A stretch of DNA of 30,899 bases. Source: Bacillota bacterium. Lineage in GTDB: Bacteria > Bacillota > Clostridia > Oscillospirales > Ruminococcaceae. The stretch is from positions 1-30,899 of the forward strand of contig JAEYXR010000092.1 of the NCBI GenBank assembly GCA_023431215.1, given 5' to 3'. Position 1 is the first letter of the stretch, and every line of letters begins with the position of its first letter. This document shows, piece after piece, positions 7,055 through 15,655 of the stretch. Below the pieces are notes generated by a model that worked only from the letters and a program-made list of their open reading frames with translations, ran no database searches and was not told the DNA's origin. The translations under genes and the position numbers were made by a program.

Positions 7055-8368
7055 TTAGCTAATTTTTAGGCAGGCATCAATAGCAGCCTCGGCAGTGGTT
7101 TTTCCGGTAGCAATATTTTTGATATCGGCAAACAATGCACCGCGAGCTTCGCTGCTCAGGCCGTCCTGTGTGGCAGGGGCAATACCGGTTGCGCCTTTGG
7201 TCATTGCCAAAGCGGCATTAACCAGTGCGTCGGCATCGCTGGGGGCCTTGGTACCGTTTTTAAGAGCGGTAACAGCTGTTGCACCAAAGGTGGAAACAAC
7301 ATCATCGGTGGTCATCATCTGTACAAACTCAACTGCAGCCTGACGCTTGTCGGGGTCATCCCAGGCCTTGCGGGTAATGTAGTAACCCATGGAAAGTCCA
7401 CCCACCAGGTCGGTAGATTTACGCTCGCCCATGCCAGGTACATAAGTAACGGTAAAATCATTAATGTCCAGGGCGTTTTGCTGGAAATAACCAATCTTCC
7501 AAGAGCCGTCAATGGCAAATGCAGCTTTGTTGTCGGTCATCAGCTGGAAGGTATCGGCATCGCCGGCAGTGAGGGTATTTACAGGGAAGCATCCAGCTTC
7601 GTACATGGCTTTAATGTCATTGAGACCTGCGGCCCATTTTGCTCCCACAGCATCGGAAGCGGCACCGGGCAGCTCAATATGGTTGGCGGGATTGCCGTGG
7701 TTATACACAGTATACTCAAACCAGTAGTGAGGAACTTCCTGCAGGCTGCAGGCAATGGGGGTGTAACCTTTTGCCGCAACAGTCTTGCACATTTCCATAA
7801 ACTGTTCCCAAGTGGTGGTGGGGCCTGGAATTTCTACGCCGCAGTCAGCCAGCACTTTTTTGTTGACAAACAAAGCTTCCCAGTAGCCGTTAACAGGTAC
7901 AGAGTAGTTTTTGCCGTCTACAGGAGAAGCACCCAGCATCTCATCCTTCATGTTAGAAGCGTAGTCAGGGTATTCTTTGCGGATTTCTTCAATAGAAACC
8001 ACTTTGCCGCTTTCCACAATCTTGTTTGAGTCTACGCCGTTAAAGTAGAACAGAACATCGGGTTCGCTGCCTGTTTCAAAGTCGGTATTGACTTTGGCCT
8101 TCCACTCCTCATTGGAGGTTTCGGAAGCGTCTAAAACTGTGTTGCCGGTGGCTGCTTCATAAGCCTTATACGCGGCTTCGTAATTTTGACGGTTGCCATC
8201 GTCACCGCCGTAGCTGGTAACAACATTCAGTGTAACAGATTTTTTGACAGGCTCGCTGCTGCTAACCTGGGGGGCAGCACTGCTGGAGCTGGCAACAGGG
8301 GCGCCGCAAGCGGCGAACATGGTAGCGCACATGGATAATACTAATGCAATTGCAAGTACTTTTTTCAT
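7055..8368 (-). CDS. Extracellular sugar-binding lipoprotein of ABC transporter
   Basis: A 437-residue solute-binding protein (SBP family 1, MalE-like), anchored outside the membrane. The start ATG 8368 is preceded by AAGGAGA; the signal is MKKVLAIALVLSMCATMFAAC with lipobox FAAC, then a Ser-rich linker. The mature part begins with VTLNVVTSYGGDDGNRQNYEAAYKA-like sequence typical of the N-lobe, contains EPDVLFYFNG and the late conserved KAAFAIDGSW plus GGLSMGYYITRKA. These are hallmarks of bacterial sugar-binding proteins. It captures a carbohydrate and delivers it to the two permeases downstream. The nearby GH94 phosphorylase makes a beta-linked disaccharide, such as chitobiose or cellobiose, a reasonable but unproven ligand. 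Confidence 0.93.
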   Translation of the reverse strand: MKKVLAIALVLSMCATMFAACGAPVASSSSAAPQVSSSEPVKKSVTLNVVTSYGGDDGNRQNYEAAYKAYEAATGNTVLDASETSNEEWKAKVNTDFETGSEPDVLFYFNGVDSNKIVESGKVVSIEEIRKEYPDYASNMKDEMLGASPVDGKNYSVPVNGYWEALFVNKKVLADCGVEIPGPTTTWEQFMEMCKTVAAKGYTPIACSLQEVPHYWFEYTVYNHGNPANHIELPGAASDAVGAKWAAGLNDIKAMYEAGCFPVNTLTAGDADTFQLMTDNKAAFAIDGSWKIGYFQQNALDINDFTVTYVPGMGERKSTDLVGGLSMGYYITRKAWDDPDKRQAAVEFVQMMTTDDVVSTFGATAVTALKNGTKAPSDADALVNAALAMTKGATGIAPATQDGLSSEARGALFADIKNIATGKTTAEAAIDACLKIS

Positions 8369-8479
8369 GGTACGACTCTCCTTCATTCTTCTATCGCGCG
8401 GGAGTTTTTACCCGCTTCGGTAATTTTATGATACCTCTATCCCAAGAATAAATTAATGATTGTGTTTGCTTTTTAGTGT

Positions 8480-10291
8480 CTATTCTTGCCCGACTTGTGA
8501 AAGGTCTATCTTTATGCTGCAAAGCGTGGTGCCATTTTTGGTTATTTTAACAACAACTCCACTTTCCGGCCCATATAGAATGCGAAGTCTTTGATGTACA
8601 TTGCGAATCCCAAGGCTGGTACTTTTTTCGTTTCCGGAGGGCTGCTCTTCACCAAGCAGCTCCTGAATTTTCATAAGATCCTCATAGGTGGTGACACCGT
8701 CATTTTCCACCTCCAGCAGCAGCCAGTGATTCTCCTGCCGGGCCCGCAGAATGATGGTTCCCTTTTGCGTCGGTTTGATGCCATGCTCTACGGCATTTTC
8801 CATAATGGGCTGCAAAATCAGTCTGGGGACATAGCAGTCCAGCAGGGAATCGTCAATTTCCTTTTGTACCGTCAGCCGCTTGCCCAGCCGCTCACCAATG
8901 ATGTACAGGTAGGCGTCGGCATACATCAGCTCTTCAGATAGATGTACCAAGGGGCGGTGTTTTCTGTCCATAGCCGCCTCCAGCATGGTGGAAAGACTTT
9001 CCAGCATGCTGCATACCTTTAAATCACCGTTCATGCGGGCTTCCCAGTTGATAATTTCCAGGGTGTTGTTTAAAAAGTGAGGATTAATTTGACTTTGCAG
9101 TGCCATAATCCGTGCATCCCGCAGGGCAAGTTCTTCCTTATAAATACGCTCAAACTGGTTGAGCAGCGTATTACTCATAGAATTAAAGGTGTCTCCCAAA
9201 TACCCCATTTCGCTGCTGGTAAGGGCCATTGCATCTACCTGCACGCCAAAGTTGCCATCCTCAATATCGCTTGCCGCCTCAGTGAGTGCTGCCAGAGGAC
9301 GGTTGACCTTTTGCCCAAAAAAACAGAATAGGTAGGCCATTAATGGCAGCAGCAGCACAAATATGCTGATAAGTGCAAAATAGGTGGCATTGCGCTGGCT
9401 TTGTAAGGCAGCAGGGCGCACCTGCATGGCGCATCGTAGCCGATAGGAGGTTCTGCTTGCCTGTGCTTGTACCTTTAATGTATTATCATTGATAATTCGC
9501 ACACTGACTCCATCGCTATCCAGTTCTGAATTATCATATTGCAGCTGTAATGGCTGCAGCTTTTTATGTTTGGCGTCTGCCTCTGTATTTGCTTGGCTGT
9601 CATCCATCAGCATCAGCTGGGTATCATTAAGCCACAGCACCACCTGCTGGGCATCCGAAAGACCCATTAAGTCTCGAAACAGCAGCTCTGTATTCATTTC
9701 CATTACCAATACGGCAAAAGGACGATAGCTGCTGTCTACCAAATTGCGCACCAAATACATGCGCCCCTTACGCTCAACAAACGTAATGGCAGTACCCAGC
9801 TTCTGGCTCTGCTCTAAAATGTCAGGCTCCATGTTGTTTCTATAATCTCGATAGCTTGTGGTGCTGCCTCCTGCGGTTACATTGGTGGTATAAAACGAAA
9901 GTATGGAATCATCTAAAAAAGTGACTATTACATTTTTAAATTTTTCGTCGTATTTATACTGTTGGTATAAAAACTGACTGACAGATTCATATAGCTTAAC
10001 AGCGTCCTTTTGATGTGTATAAACCTGCCAGGCTTCCTTGATGGTGGGAATATAGCTGGCATTCCGGCTGGAAACAATGGCAGAGTCCATGCGGGCCACT
10101 ACCAAGTCCAGAGCATTTTCTGCGTTTAGCTGCAGGCTTTGTCTGGTTTGTGACGCCAGATTATGTAAAAAAATGCTCCCCGCCCCTGCAATAACCAAAA
10201 CAACCGGCAAAACCCAACCCAAAAGTATCATTTTTACCATGCTCCATTTTAAGCTTTGGCGCCTTTGCTGCTCTGCAGTTCTCTCTTTCAT
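8480..10291 (-). CDS. Membrane sensor histidine kinase (YesM-like)
   Basis: A 603-residue sensor kinase of the LytS/YesM class. Membrane helices lie at about residues 18-42 and 303-326, enclosing an extracellular sensor region of about 260 residues (probably Cache-like). A HAMP region follows at about 328-382. The His_kinase motif QINPHFLNNTLEIINWEARM (phospho-acceptor His 405) is followed by a HATPase domain with N-box LQPIMENAVEHGI (493-505) and G-box SLGIRNVHQRL (559-569). ATG 10291 is preceded by GGAGG. It would autophosphorylate on an extracellular sugar signal and pass phosphate to the AraC-type regulator at 4143-4922. The kinase is the first gene of the transport locus while the regulator is last, an uncommon separation. 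A 93-bp gap precedes the binding-protein gene. Confidence 0.93.
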   Translation of the reverse strand: MKERTAEQQRRQSLKWSMVKMILLGWVLPVVLVIAGAGSIFLHNLASQTRQSLQLNAENALDLVVARMDSAIVSSRNASYIPTIKEAWQVYTHQKDAVKLYESVSQFLYQQYKYDEKFKNVIVTFLDDSILSFYTTNVTAGGSTTSYRDYRNNMEPDILEQSQKLGTAITFVERKGRMYLVRNLVDSSYRPFAVLVMEMNTELLFRDLMGLSDAQQVVLWLNDTQLMLMDDSQANTEADAKHKKLQPLQLQYDNSELDSDGVSVRIINDNTLKVQAQASRTSYRLRCAMQVRPAALQSQRNATYFALISIFVLLLPLMAYLFCFFGQKVNRPLAALTEAASDIEDGNFGVQVDAMALTSSEMGYLGDTFNSMSNTLLNQFERIYKEELALRDARIMALQSQINPHFLNNTLEIINWEARMNGDLKVCSMLESLSTMLEAAMDRKHRPLVHLSEELMYADAYLYIIGERLGKRLTVQKEIDDSLLDCYVPRLILQPIMENAVEHGIKPTQKGTIILRARQENHWLLLEVENDGVTTYEDLMKIQELLGEEQPSGNEKSTSLGIRNVHQRLRILYGPESGVVVKITKNGTTLCSIKIDLSQVGQE

Positions 10292-10542
10292 GTTTATCCT
10301 CCGCTTATTTTTCTTTCAAGCTGTCAGCATCACAGGTATTACCGCTTTATCTTCAGTATCTCCTGGGTGCTGACCCTTCCATCAAATGCGCTTGGATTTG
10401 TGCCTCTGTACTGTTTTGCCGCCCTTGCCAAAAAACAGCGGCAAACTTGGTTGGCGGTGCTTTTTCAAACCCGGTACTGTGTGCCCACAGCAATGGCCTA
10501 TCGCCTTGTTTCACCTAAAAAAAGCCAACAATTATAGTCTAG
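10292..10542 (-). promoter_or_regulatory. Promoter and long structured leader of the kinase gene
   Basis: About 240 bp of non-coding sequence precede the kinase gene. TATAAT occurs on the minus strand at 10531-10536, right after the terminator of the preceding unit; no good -35 box is visible. The deduced leader can form stems such as GTTTGCCGC with GCGGCAAAAC and GTCAGCA with TGCTGAC. I do not recognise a known riboswitch or T-box. No gene is seen here. Confidence 0.4.
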
Positions 10543-10586
10543 CACAAAAAGCTGCCGGCTGCATCTGGCAGCGGCAGCTTTTTGTG
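10543..10586 (-). terminator. Terminator after the phosphohexomutase gene
   Basis: A perfect 15-bp stem (10543-10557 with 10572-10586) has A runs on one side and T runs on the other, so it can work in both directions. It lies about 105 bp beyond the stop of the mutase gene and directly before the promoter region of the kinase gene, and so separates the two minus-strand units. Confidence 0.85.
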
Positions 10587-10690
10587 TATGTGAAAACAGA
10601 AATTAATGCTTATAAGGACCAAGGGATATGCACCAAAGGCTTTGGGTAAGCTCATGGGTTTATATTACACCTGTTTTGTAGCTATAACAG

Positions 10691-12106
10691 CTAAATTTGC
10701 AAGAAATTTTTCAGCGTTTCGGCAATTATTTTTGCTTTTTCCACACAATCCATTTCACAAAAAATGCGTAACAGCGGCTCGGTACCCGAAAAACGCGCAA
10801 TAACCCATCCGCCGTTTTGAAAATAAACCTTGCATCCGTCCATATAGCTCACATGGTCAATGGTAAGATTAAAATCAGGCAAAAGCTTATCTTCCATAAG
10901 AATTTTATGAATTTCTGCCTTTTTCTCTTGGCTGAATTTAAAATCGCTTTCAACCATTTCAAACTTTCCGTATTCTGACTCAATGCCTGCCCACAAATCG
11001 GATAGGCTACGCCCTGTAATCGCAATCATTTCAATGAGCAGAGCTGCCGCATAAATGCCGTCTTTTCCCTGGATATGCCCACGGACAGTAAGCCCTCCGC
11101 TGCTTTCCCCACCAATAATGGCACCGGTAGATGCCATTTTACCGGATATGTACTTAAAGCCTACAGGTACCTCATAGCAGGTCTCGCCAAAGCTTTCGGC
11201 AATGTGGTCCAGCAGGTGTGTTGTGGCAATGTTACGTACTGCCGCACCCCGCCAGCCCTTATATTTAATCAGGTAGTAATACAGCAGCACCAAAATTTTG
11301 TTGGGATGTAAAAACTCCATGTGATTGTCAATGACACCCAGCCGGTCGGCATCGCCATCGGTAGCTATCCCAATATCGCAGTTGTTTTCTTCAACATAAT
11401 TAATCAGGCTGGCCAAGGTTTTTTCGTTTGGAGCAGGCAGGCGGCCGCCAAACAGAGTGTCGTGGCGTTCGTGTATCACATTGACCTCACACCGGGCGGT
11501 TAGCAAAATGGTTTGCAGAGCAGTTTTGGAAACTCCATACATGGGGTCAAGGGCAACCTTCAGCCCTCTTGCACGTATTGCCTCCACATCTATTGCCGCT
11601 AAAATATCGTCAATATAGCGGTTGATGGGGTCAATATACTCTGCCAACCCCTGCCGGAGTGCTTGTTCAAAGGGAATGGCAGGAGGCACTCCACCCTCCA
11701 AATTGGCCAAAATGGCTTCGATGTCCTGAGTTACGGCCTCATCGGCATCTCGTCCGCCAAAGGTAAAAACCTTAATGCCGTTGTAAATGGCGGGGTTATG
11801 GCTGGCCGTTACTGCCATGCCATAGGCGCATTCCAGCTCTTTTACGGTAAACATGACAAGAGGGGTAGGGCTTTGGCGGTGAATGATACGGCAGGGTACA
11901 CCCTCTGCTGCAAAAACCTCTGCTGCCCATTCTGCTGCTTCTGCGCTTAAAAATCGCCTGTCGTACCCAATAATAAAGCCTTTTTCCGCCACATTTTCCT
12001 GCTTCATCTTGGTGGAAAGTGCCCAGGCAAGCATTTGCACATTTGCCTTGGTAAATTGATCACCAATGACGGCACGCCACCCACCTGTGCCAAATTGTAT
12101 GCTCAT
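10691..12106 (-). CDS. Phosphohexomutase (phosphoglucomutase/phosphomannomutase family)
   Basis: A 471-residue alpha-D-phosphohexomutase that interconverts sugar 1-phosphate and 6-phosphate through a phosphoserine. All four family loops are visible: the catalytic-serine loop TASHNPAIYNG (Ser 102), the metal loop ATDGDADRLG (Asp 250, 252, 254), the sugar-binding loop GGESSGG (332-338) and the phosphate-binding loop RFSGTEPLLRI near the C-terminus. The N-terminus FGTGGWRAVIG also fits. ATG 12106 has GGAG seven bases upstream. It follows the GH94 phosphorylase gene by 98 bp. If the phosphorylase releases GlcNAc 1-phosphate, this enzyme would make GlcNAc 6-phosphate, as known for the chitobiose operon of Vibrio; a glucose 1-phosphate substrate is the alternative. 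Specificity cannot be read from the sequence. Confidence 0.93.
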   Translation of the reverse strand: MSIQFGTGGWRAVIGDQFTKANVQMLAWALSTKMKQENVAEKGFIIGYDRRFLSAEAAEWAAEVFAAEGVPCRIIHRQSPTPLVMFTVKELECAYGMAVTASHNPAIYNGIKVFTFGGRDADEAVTQDIEAILANLEGGVPPAIPFEQALRQGLAEYIDPINRYIDDILAAIDVEAIRARGLKVALDPMYGVSKTALQTILLTARCEVNVIHERHDTLFGGRLPAPNEKTLASLINYVEENNCDIGIATDGDADRLGVIDNHMEFLHPNKILVLLYYYLIKYKGWRGAAVRNIATTHLLDHIAESFGETCYEVPVGFKYISGKMASTGAIIGGESSGGLTVRGHIQGKDGIYAAALLIEMIAITGRSLSDLWAGIESEYGKFEMVESDFKFSQEKKAEIHKILMEDKLLPDFNLTIDHVSYMDGCKVYFQNGGWVIARFSGTEPLLRIFCEMDCVEKAKIIAETLKNFLQI

Positions 12107-12127
12107 ATCTATGCTCCATTCTGCCGT

Positions 12128-12145
12128 TTTTGCGCCGGCGCAAAA
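12128..12145. promoter_or_regulatory. Perfect 18-bp palindrome between phosphorylase and mutase genes
   Basis: TTTTGCGCCGGCGCAAAA is a perfect palindrome in the 98-bp gap between the two genes. It could be a protein-binding site or an mRNA hairpin. No U run follows on the minus strand, so termination is unlikely. Confidence 0.4.
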
Positions 12146-12204
12146 GGTTGTTCTGCCAATCTTTCAATCAATACTGATGAACTAAAAACAACACATGCTT
12201 ATTC

Positions 12205-14595
12205 TTACTTTTTCATCACCACAGTAATTGCAACATGTTCCCCGGGCGCCAGGCAGGGAATAGAATCTACCTTTGTACCGTTTACAAAGATATCAGAATT
12301 ACCTTTGCAAATATGCTGGGGATTTTGCACTTCTATCTCATAAACAGCGCTGCGGAAACGGCGTACAGCCTTAAATCCATCCCACGATGCGGGGATACAA
12401 GGGTCAATTTCCAGCCCCCGATAGCCGGGGCGAATGCCCAGCATATATTGAGTGGCCGAAAAATAGCTCCATCCTCCCGAGCCTGTCATAAAAGGGTGGT
12501 GTGCCTCGCCAAAGGAGGCGTGGTCACGCCCGCTGATAAACTGGCAGTAGGAATAGGGCTCGCACTTGCGTACCTCTATTTTGTCATTTTGTAAAGCAGG
12601 ACAAAGTGCGTTATAAAGCTCCATGGCACGGTCACCGCGACCCAGAACACATTCTGCCGCCCATGCCCAGGGGTTGGGGTGGCTGAAGATAGAGGCATTT
12701 TCTTTCAGCCCCGGATAAACACGGGTAACAAAGCCAATTTCGTCATCAGGGCAGGTATATGCAGGAGAGTTGAGCATGAGTCCGTAGGGGGTAAACAGGT
12801 ATTCATAGACAGCGTCCATTGCCATACGCCCGCGCTGGGGGTCTGCTGCGCCCGAAAGCACCGCCCAGGCATTGCTCTCCAGGTGCACCTTGCCCTCGGT
12901 GTCCAGATGGGTGCCAATGGGGCGGCCGCTCTTGGTAAACCCGCGCAGGTACCACTTGCCGTCCCACAGCTGTTCCTGGCACCGGGCTGCCACCTCATCA
13001 CGCAATGCGCCATACTGCTCTGCATCCTTTGTGCGCTGCAGATGTTCTGCCAATGCCACAAAGCTGCTTAGCGCCCAAACATGCAGAAAGCTGACCATGG
13101 CGCTTTCGCCCCCGCCCAAATTCAAACAGTCGTTCCAGTCTGCACGCAGCCCTTGGCATATGCCGTGCATTCCCACCATGCGGGCAGAAAAGTCCAGAAT
13201 ACGAGTCAAATGCTCATATACGGTACCTTCTCCTCCATCAGCATAGCCAAGGGTGGTATTGATAAATTCTGTGTCACCTGTTTCTTTCACATACTCACAA
13301 ACAGTTGTAACCAGCCAAAGAGCATCGTCACTGCAGGCGTCCTTAATGCCGTGAATCATCTCATTGACACTGGGTGAAGGAACAACCGTTGGACTTTTAA
13401 AGCTTTGCTGCTGTCCTTCTTCAAACCATTCGGGGCTGAACAAATGCAAGCCGTAGCCCTGGCTTACCAGCCCTTTCAGCAGCTGCACAATGCGCTCACG
13501 GCACTTTTGGGGATTGGAGTGCAGCACAGTCATGGCATCCTGTGCGGTATCCCGGTAACCAAGGCCTGTTCTTCCCCCCACCTCAATAAAACTGGCAAAC
13601 CGGCTGAACATCACGTTAATTTCGCTTTGATACAGAGTCCAGGTGTTGAGCATGGTGTTCATTGCCTGGTTTGGGGTATCTATTTGCAGAGCTTTGCATT
13701 TGGTATCCCAATAGATGCGCAATTCTGCCAGTGCTGCGTCACGGGCTGCCGCACTTTCAAATTTCCGGCGTATTTCTGCACCGGTTTGGCGGCGTCCCTC
13801 GCCCAAAAAGAATGCACAGCGTATGGTTTCGCCCTTGTCCAGCAGCATCTGTTTGTGCAAACCGCAGCATTGGTTTCCGCCCAGGGCAGTGCTTCCTGAA
13901 AGAACTCCCCTTTCCACGCCGATGGGGTTGGTCTCGGTACGGTAGGGGCCGATAAAGCTTTCCCGTACGGCGTCAAAGCTATCTGGCATAAAGCTGGCGC
14001 CAAAATACTGAAACCCGTTTTCTTCATAAAACAAATCCTGTTCTATGATACCATCGTGATAGCTGCTTCCCGCTGCATACAGGCTCATTTGAAAATTTCG
14101 GTTATCCATATCAATATGATGGAAGGATAACTCTGCATAGCTGAAAACACTGATTTTTCGGGGTCTGCCGCATCGGTTTTCTAAAACCAAGTCCCAAATC
14201 TCAACATCACTATCACGGGGAATGAATAGTGTTTGCGCTGCAAAAATGCCGTTATATTCACACTCATAAACGGTGTAGCTCATGCCATGACGGCAGGTAT
14301 AAGAAGCCTGATTTAAATCTTTGCCCACAGGCTGCCAACTAACGCTCCAATATTCTCCTGTTTCGTCGTCACGGAGGTAAATGTAATGCCCTGGCCGGTC
14401 CATGGGGACGCTGTTGGCTCTAAAACGTGTGATGCGGTGATATTCGGCGCTGTCGTGAAACAAATATCCCCCCGCAGTATGGTTTACCACTGCACACATC
14501 TTCTGGGTACCCAGATAATTGGTCCAGCTGGTGGGCAGGTCTACTTTAGTAATAACATATTCACGTCGAAGATTATCAAAATGACCGTACTGCAT
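12205..14595 (-). CDS. GH94 phosphorylase, N,N'-diacetylchitobiose phosphorylase-like
   Basis: A 796-residue cytoplasmic glycoside phosphorylase of family GH94, which cleaves a beta-1,4-linked disaccharide with phosphate to give sugar plus alpha-sugar 1-phosphate. The N-terminal beta-sandwich begins FDNLRREYVITKVDLPTSW; the (alpha/alpha)6 barrel contains FIEVGGRTGLGYRDTAQDAM and GLRADWNDCLNLGG (general-acid Asp at about residue 489). Length and these motifs, together with DRPGHYIYLRDD and SWQPVGKDL, recall Vibrio chitobiose phosphorylase (about 801 residues, catalytic Asp 492) more than cellobiose phosphorylase. That comparison is from memory. ATG 14595 follows AAGGAG. It is the first gene of a unit with the phosphohexomutase, behind a TTGACA promoter. 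Family very sure; substrate moderately sure. Confidence 0.9.
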   Translation of the reverse strand: MQYGHFDNLRREYVITKVDLPTSWTNYLGTQKMCAVVNHTAGGYLFHDSAEYHRITRFRANSVPMDRPGHYIYLRDDETGEYWSVSWQPVGKDLNQASYTCRHGMSYTVYECEYNGIFAAQTLFIPRDSDVEIWDLVLENRCGRPRKISVFSYAELSFHHIDMDNRNFQMSLYAAGSSYHDGIIEQDLFYEENGFQYFGASFMPDSFDAVRESFIGPYRTETNPIGVERGVLSGSTALGGNQCCGLHKQMLLDKGETIRCAFFLGEGRRQTGAEIRRKFESAAARDAALAELRIYWDTKCKALQIDTPNQAMNTMLNTWTLYQSEINVMFSRFASFIEVGGRTGLGYRDTAQDAMTVLHSNPQKCRERIVQLLKGLVSQGYGLHLFSPEWFEEGQQQSFKSPTVVPSPSVNEMIHGIKDACSDDALWLVTTVCEYVKETGDTEFINTTLGYADGGEGTVYEHLTRILDFSARMVGMHGICQGLRADWNDCLNLGGGESAMVSFLHVWALSSFVALAEHLQRTKDAEQYGALRDEVAARCQEQLWDGKWYLRGFTKSGRPIGTHLDTEGKVHLESNAWAVLSGAADPQRGRMAMDAVYEYLFTPYGLMLNSPAYTCPDDEIGFVTRVYPGLKENASIFSHPNPWAWAAECVLGRGDRAMELYNALCPALQNDKIEVRKCEPYSYCQFISGRDHASFGEAHHPFMTGSGGWSYFSATQYMLGIRPGYRGLEIDPCIPASWDGFKAVRRFRSAVYEIEVQNPQHICKGNSDIFVNGTKVDSIPCLAPGEHVAITVVMKK

Positions 14596-14676
14596 GGTTC
14601 TGGCTCCTTACATTTTTCAATTATCGGGTGGTCTGAAATAAACCAATCCAATCTAGCTTTATTGTAAGCGTCAGAG

Positions 14677-14705
14677 CTTATGAAAAGTAGAGCGAAGGTT
14701 GTCAA
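14677..14705 (-). promoter_or_regulatory. Promoter of the phosphorylase-mutase unit
   Basis: On the minus strand TTGACA (14700-14705) and CATAAG (14677-14682) are separated by 17 bp, about 80 bp before the GH94 start codon. The -35 is perfect and the -10 matches four of six bases. Confidence 0.6.
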
Positions 14706-14782
14706 ATCTTTGCTTTGGTTGCCATATCTCTATTTGATGCAGAGTTACCCTGTGCAAATATACAAAACACTACCTACAGTTT

Positions 14783-14799
14783 GTTTGTATTGTACAAAC
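14783..14799. promoter_or_regulatory. 7-3-7 inverted repeat upstream of the phosphorylase promoter
   Basis: GTTTGTA-TTG-TACAAAC is a perfect inverted repeat lying about 80 bp upstream of the -35 box, at a distance where activators can bind. It resembles a dimeric regulator site, but only one copy is seen. Confidence 0.3.
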
Positions 14800-14805
14800 T
14801 TAACC

Positions 14806-14864
14806 ATATCAAAAAAGCAACAGGTATTTGGCGTTGTGCCAAATACCTGTTGCTTTTTTGATAT
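14806..14864 (-). terminator. Very strong terminator after the coiled-coil gene
   Basis: A perfect 27-bp stem (14806-14832 with 14838-14864) with a 5-nt loop includes an A6/T6 run at its base. It starts 20 bp beyond the stop of the coiled-coil gene and ends the riboswitch-1 transcript. It can work in both directions. Confidence 0.95.
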
Positions 14865-14884
14865 AACCTCTACAATCTCACTAG

Positions 14885-15655
14885 TTAAGGCAGAACAGAC
14901 AAATGTGCCTGATCTGTTATCTTCTTTAACGTTTTGGTGTAGCTGCCAAACAGCTGAGAAAGCTCATCCATACAGCTGTTCATTTCGCTGCAGGTACCAT
15001 TGTTGTGTTTGCAGATGTCTATTACACTGTGGCGGTAAGTTTCAGCCTTTTCCTGCACAGACAATAGTTCTTGGCTGATGCTCTGCTTTTCAGCATGAAG
15101 GTGTTCCAGCTTTACCCCCAACTGTTCATTCTTCTTACGAATTACCAAAACCTGTGCAGCGTATTGATCTCTTTCCCTGGTCACCTCGCCAAGCTCCACC
15201 TGCAGACTGTCCATTTTGTTGCTGTCAATGGCCTCTTTTAGCTTTGTAATTGTTGCCTGATTGCGATTACAGCGTATTGCACAGGCCCTTTCTCTGATTT
15301 GAGCCTGCTCCAGCTGCTGCAGTACCGTTATGTTTTTTGCTTTGGCTTGATTTAATTGACGGGTAAGCTGCTCAATCCTTGCTTTATACGTCTGCCGTTG
15401 GGTCGATGCCTTGTCTGCCGAAAGCTTCAGCGCCTGCTGCAGCTCTGCCTGAACTGCTTTAAACTGTGTCCGAAGCTGCTCCGCCTCTTTTCGCAGCGCA
15501 TCACATTGCCGATGAAGCGTCAATATATGCTCGTTTACCTGACTGGGCTCATATCCAAAAGGTACTTTTTTAAATTGTACCCTTTCTTCCATATTTTTTT
15601 GCAATCCGTCAGCTTTGCCTCCAACACACAAAGTCAGCTTCTGTTTCATCGTCAT
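14885..15655 (-). CDS. Coiled-coil protein with DivIVA-like N-terminal motif, behind c-di-GMP riboswitch
   Basis: A 256-residue, mostly alpha-helical protein. The start is ATG 15655, preceded by GGAAGG; the open frame reaches 15772 but its first 39 codons look non-coding. Residues about 25-45 read FKKVPFGYEPSQVNEHI, close to the DivIVA/GpsB membrane-binding motif (F-x-x-x-x-x-G-Y-x-x-x-x-V-D/N). A Gln-, Glu-, Lys- and Arg-rich coiled coil then runs to about residue 215. The tail has four Cys in total with CKHNNGTCSEMNSC clustered. No membrane segment is seen. DivIVA-type proteins mark curved membrane and recruit partners at poles and septa; a polar or secretion-site scaffold is therefore an inference. 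It is preceded by a GEMM-I riboswitch (15966-16060) and a 310-nt leader, and ends at a strong terminator, so it appears to be transcribed alone under c-di-GMP control. Confidence 0.75.
   Translation of the reverse strand: MTMKQKLTLCVGGKADGLQKNMEERVQFKKVPFGYEPSQVNEHILTLHRQCDALRKEAEQLRTQFKAVQAELQQALKLSADKASTQRQTYKARIEQLTRQLNQAKAKNITVLQQLEQAQIRERACAIRCNRNQATITKLKEAIDSNKMDSLQVELGEVTRERDQYAAQVLVIRKKNEQLGVKLEHLHAEKQSISQELLSVQEKAETYRHSVIDICKHNNGTCSEMNSCMDELSQLFGSYTKTLKKITDQAHLSVLP

Noticed and set aside
6860..7069. Small plus-strand open frame in the gap between binding protein and permease genes
   Set aside because: It runs through the strong hairpin and antisense to the operon, without ribosome binding site or family features.
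7478..8029. 183-codon open frame on the plus strand
   Set aside because: It lies entirely antisense to the sugar-binding lipoprotein gene, whose domains are clear; the translation has no family features or ribosome binding site.
13405..13899. 164-codon open frame on the plus strand
   Set aside because: Antisense shadow of the GH94 phosphorylase gene with no recognisable domain.
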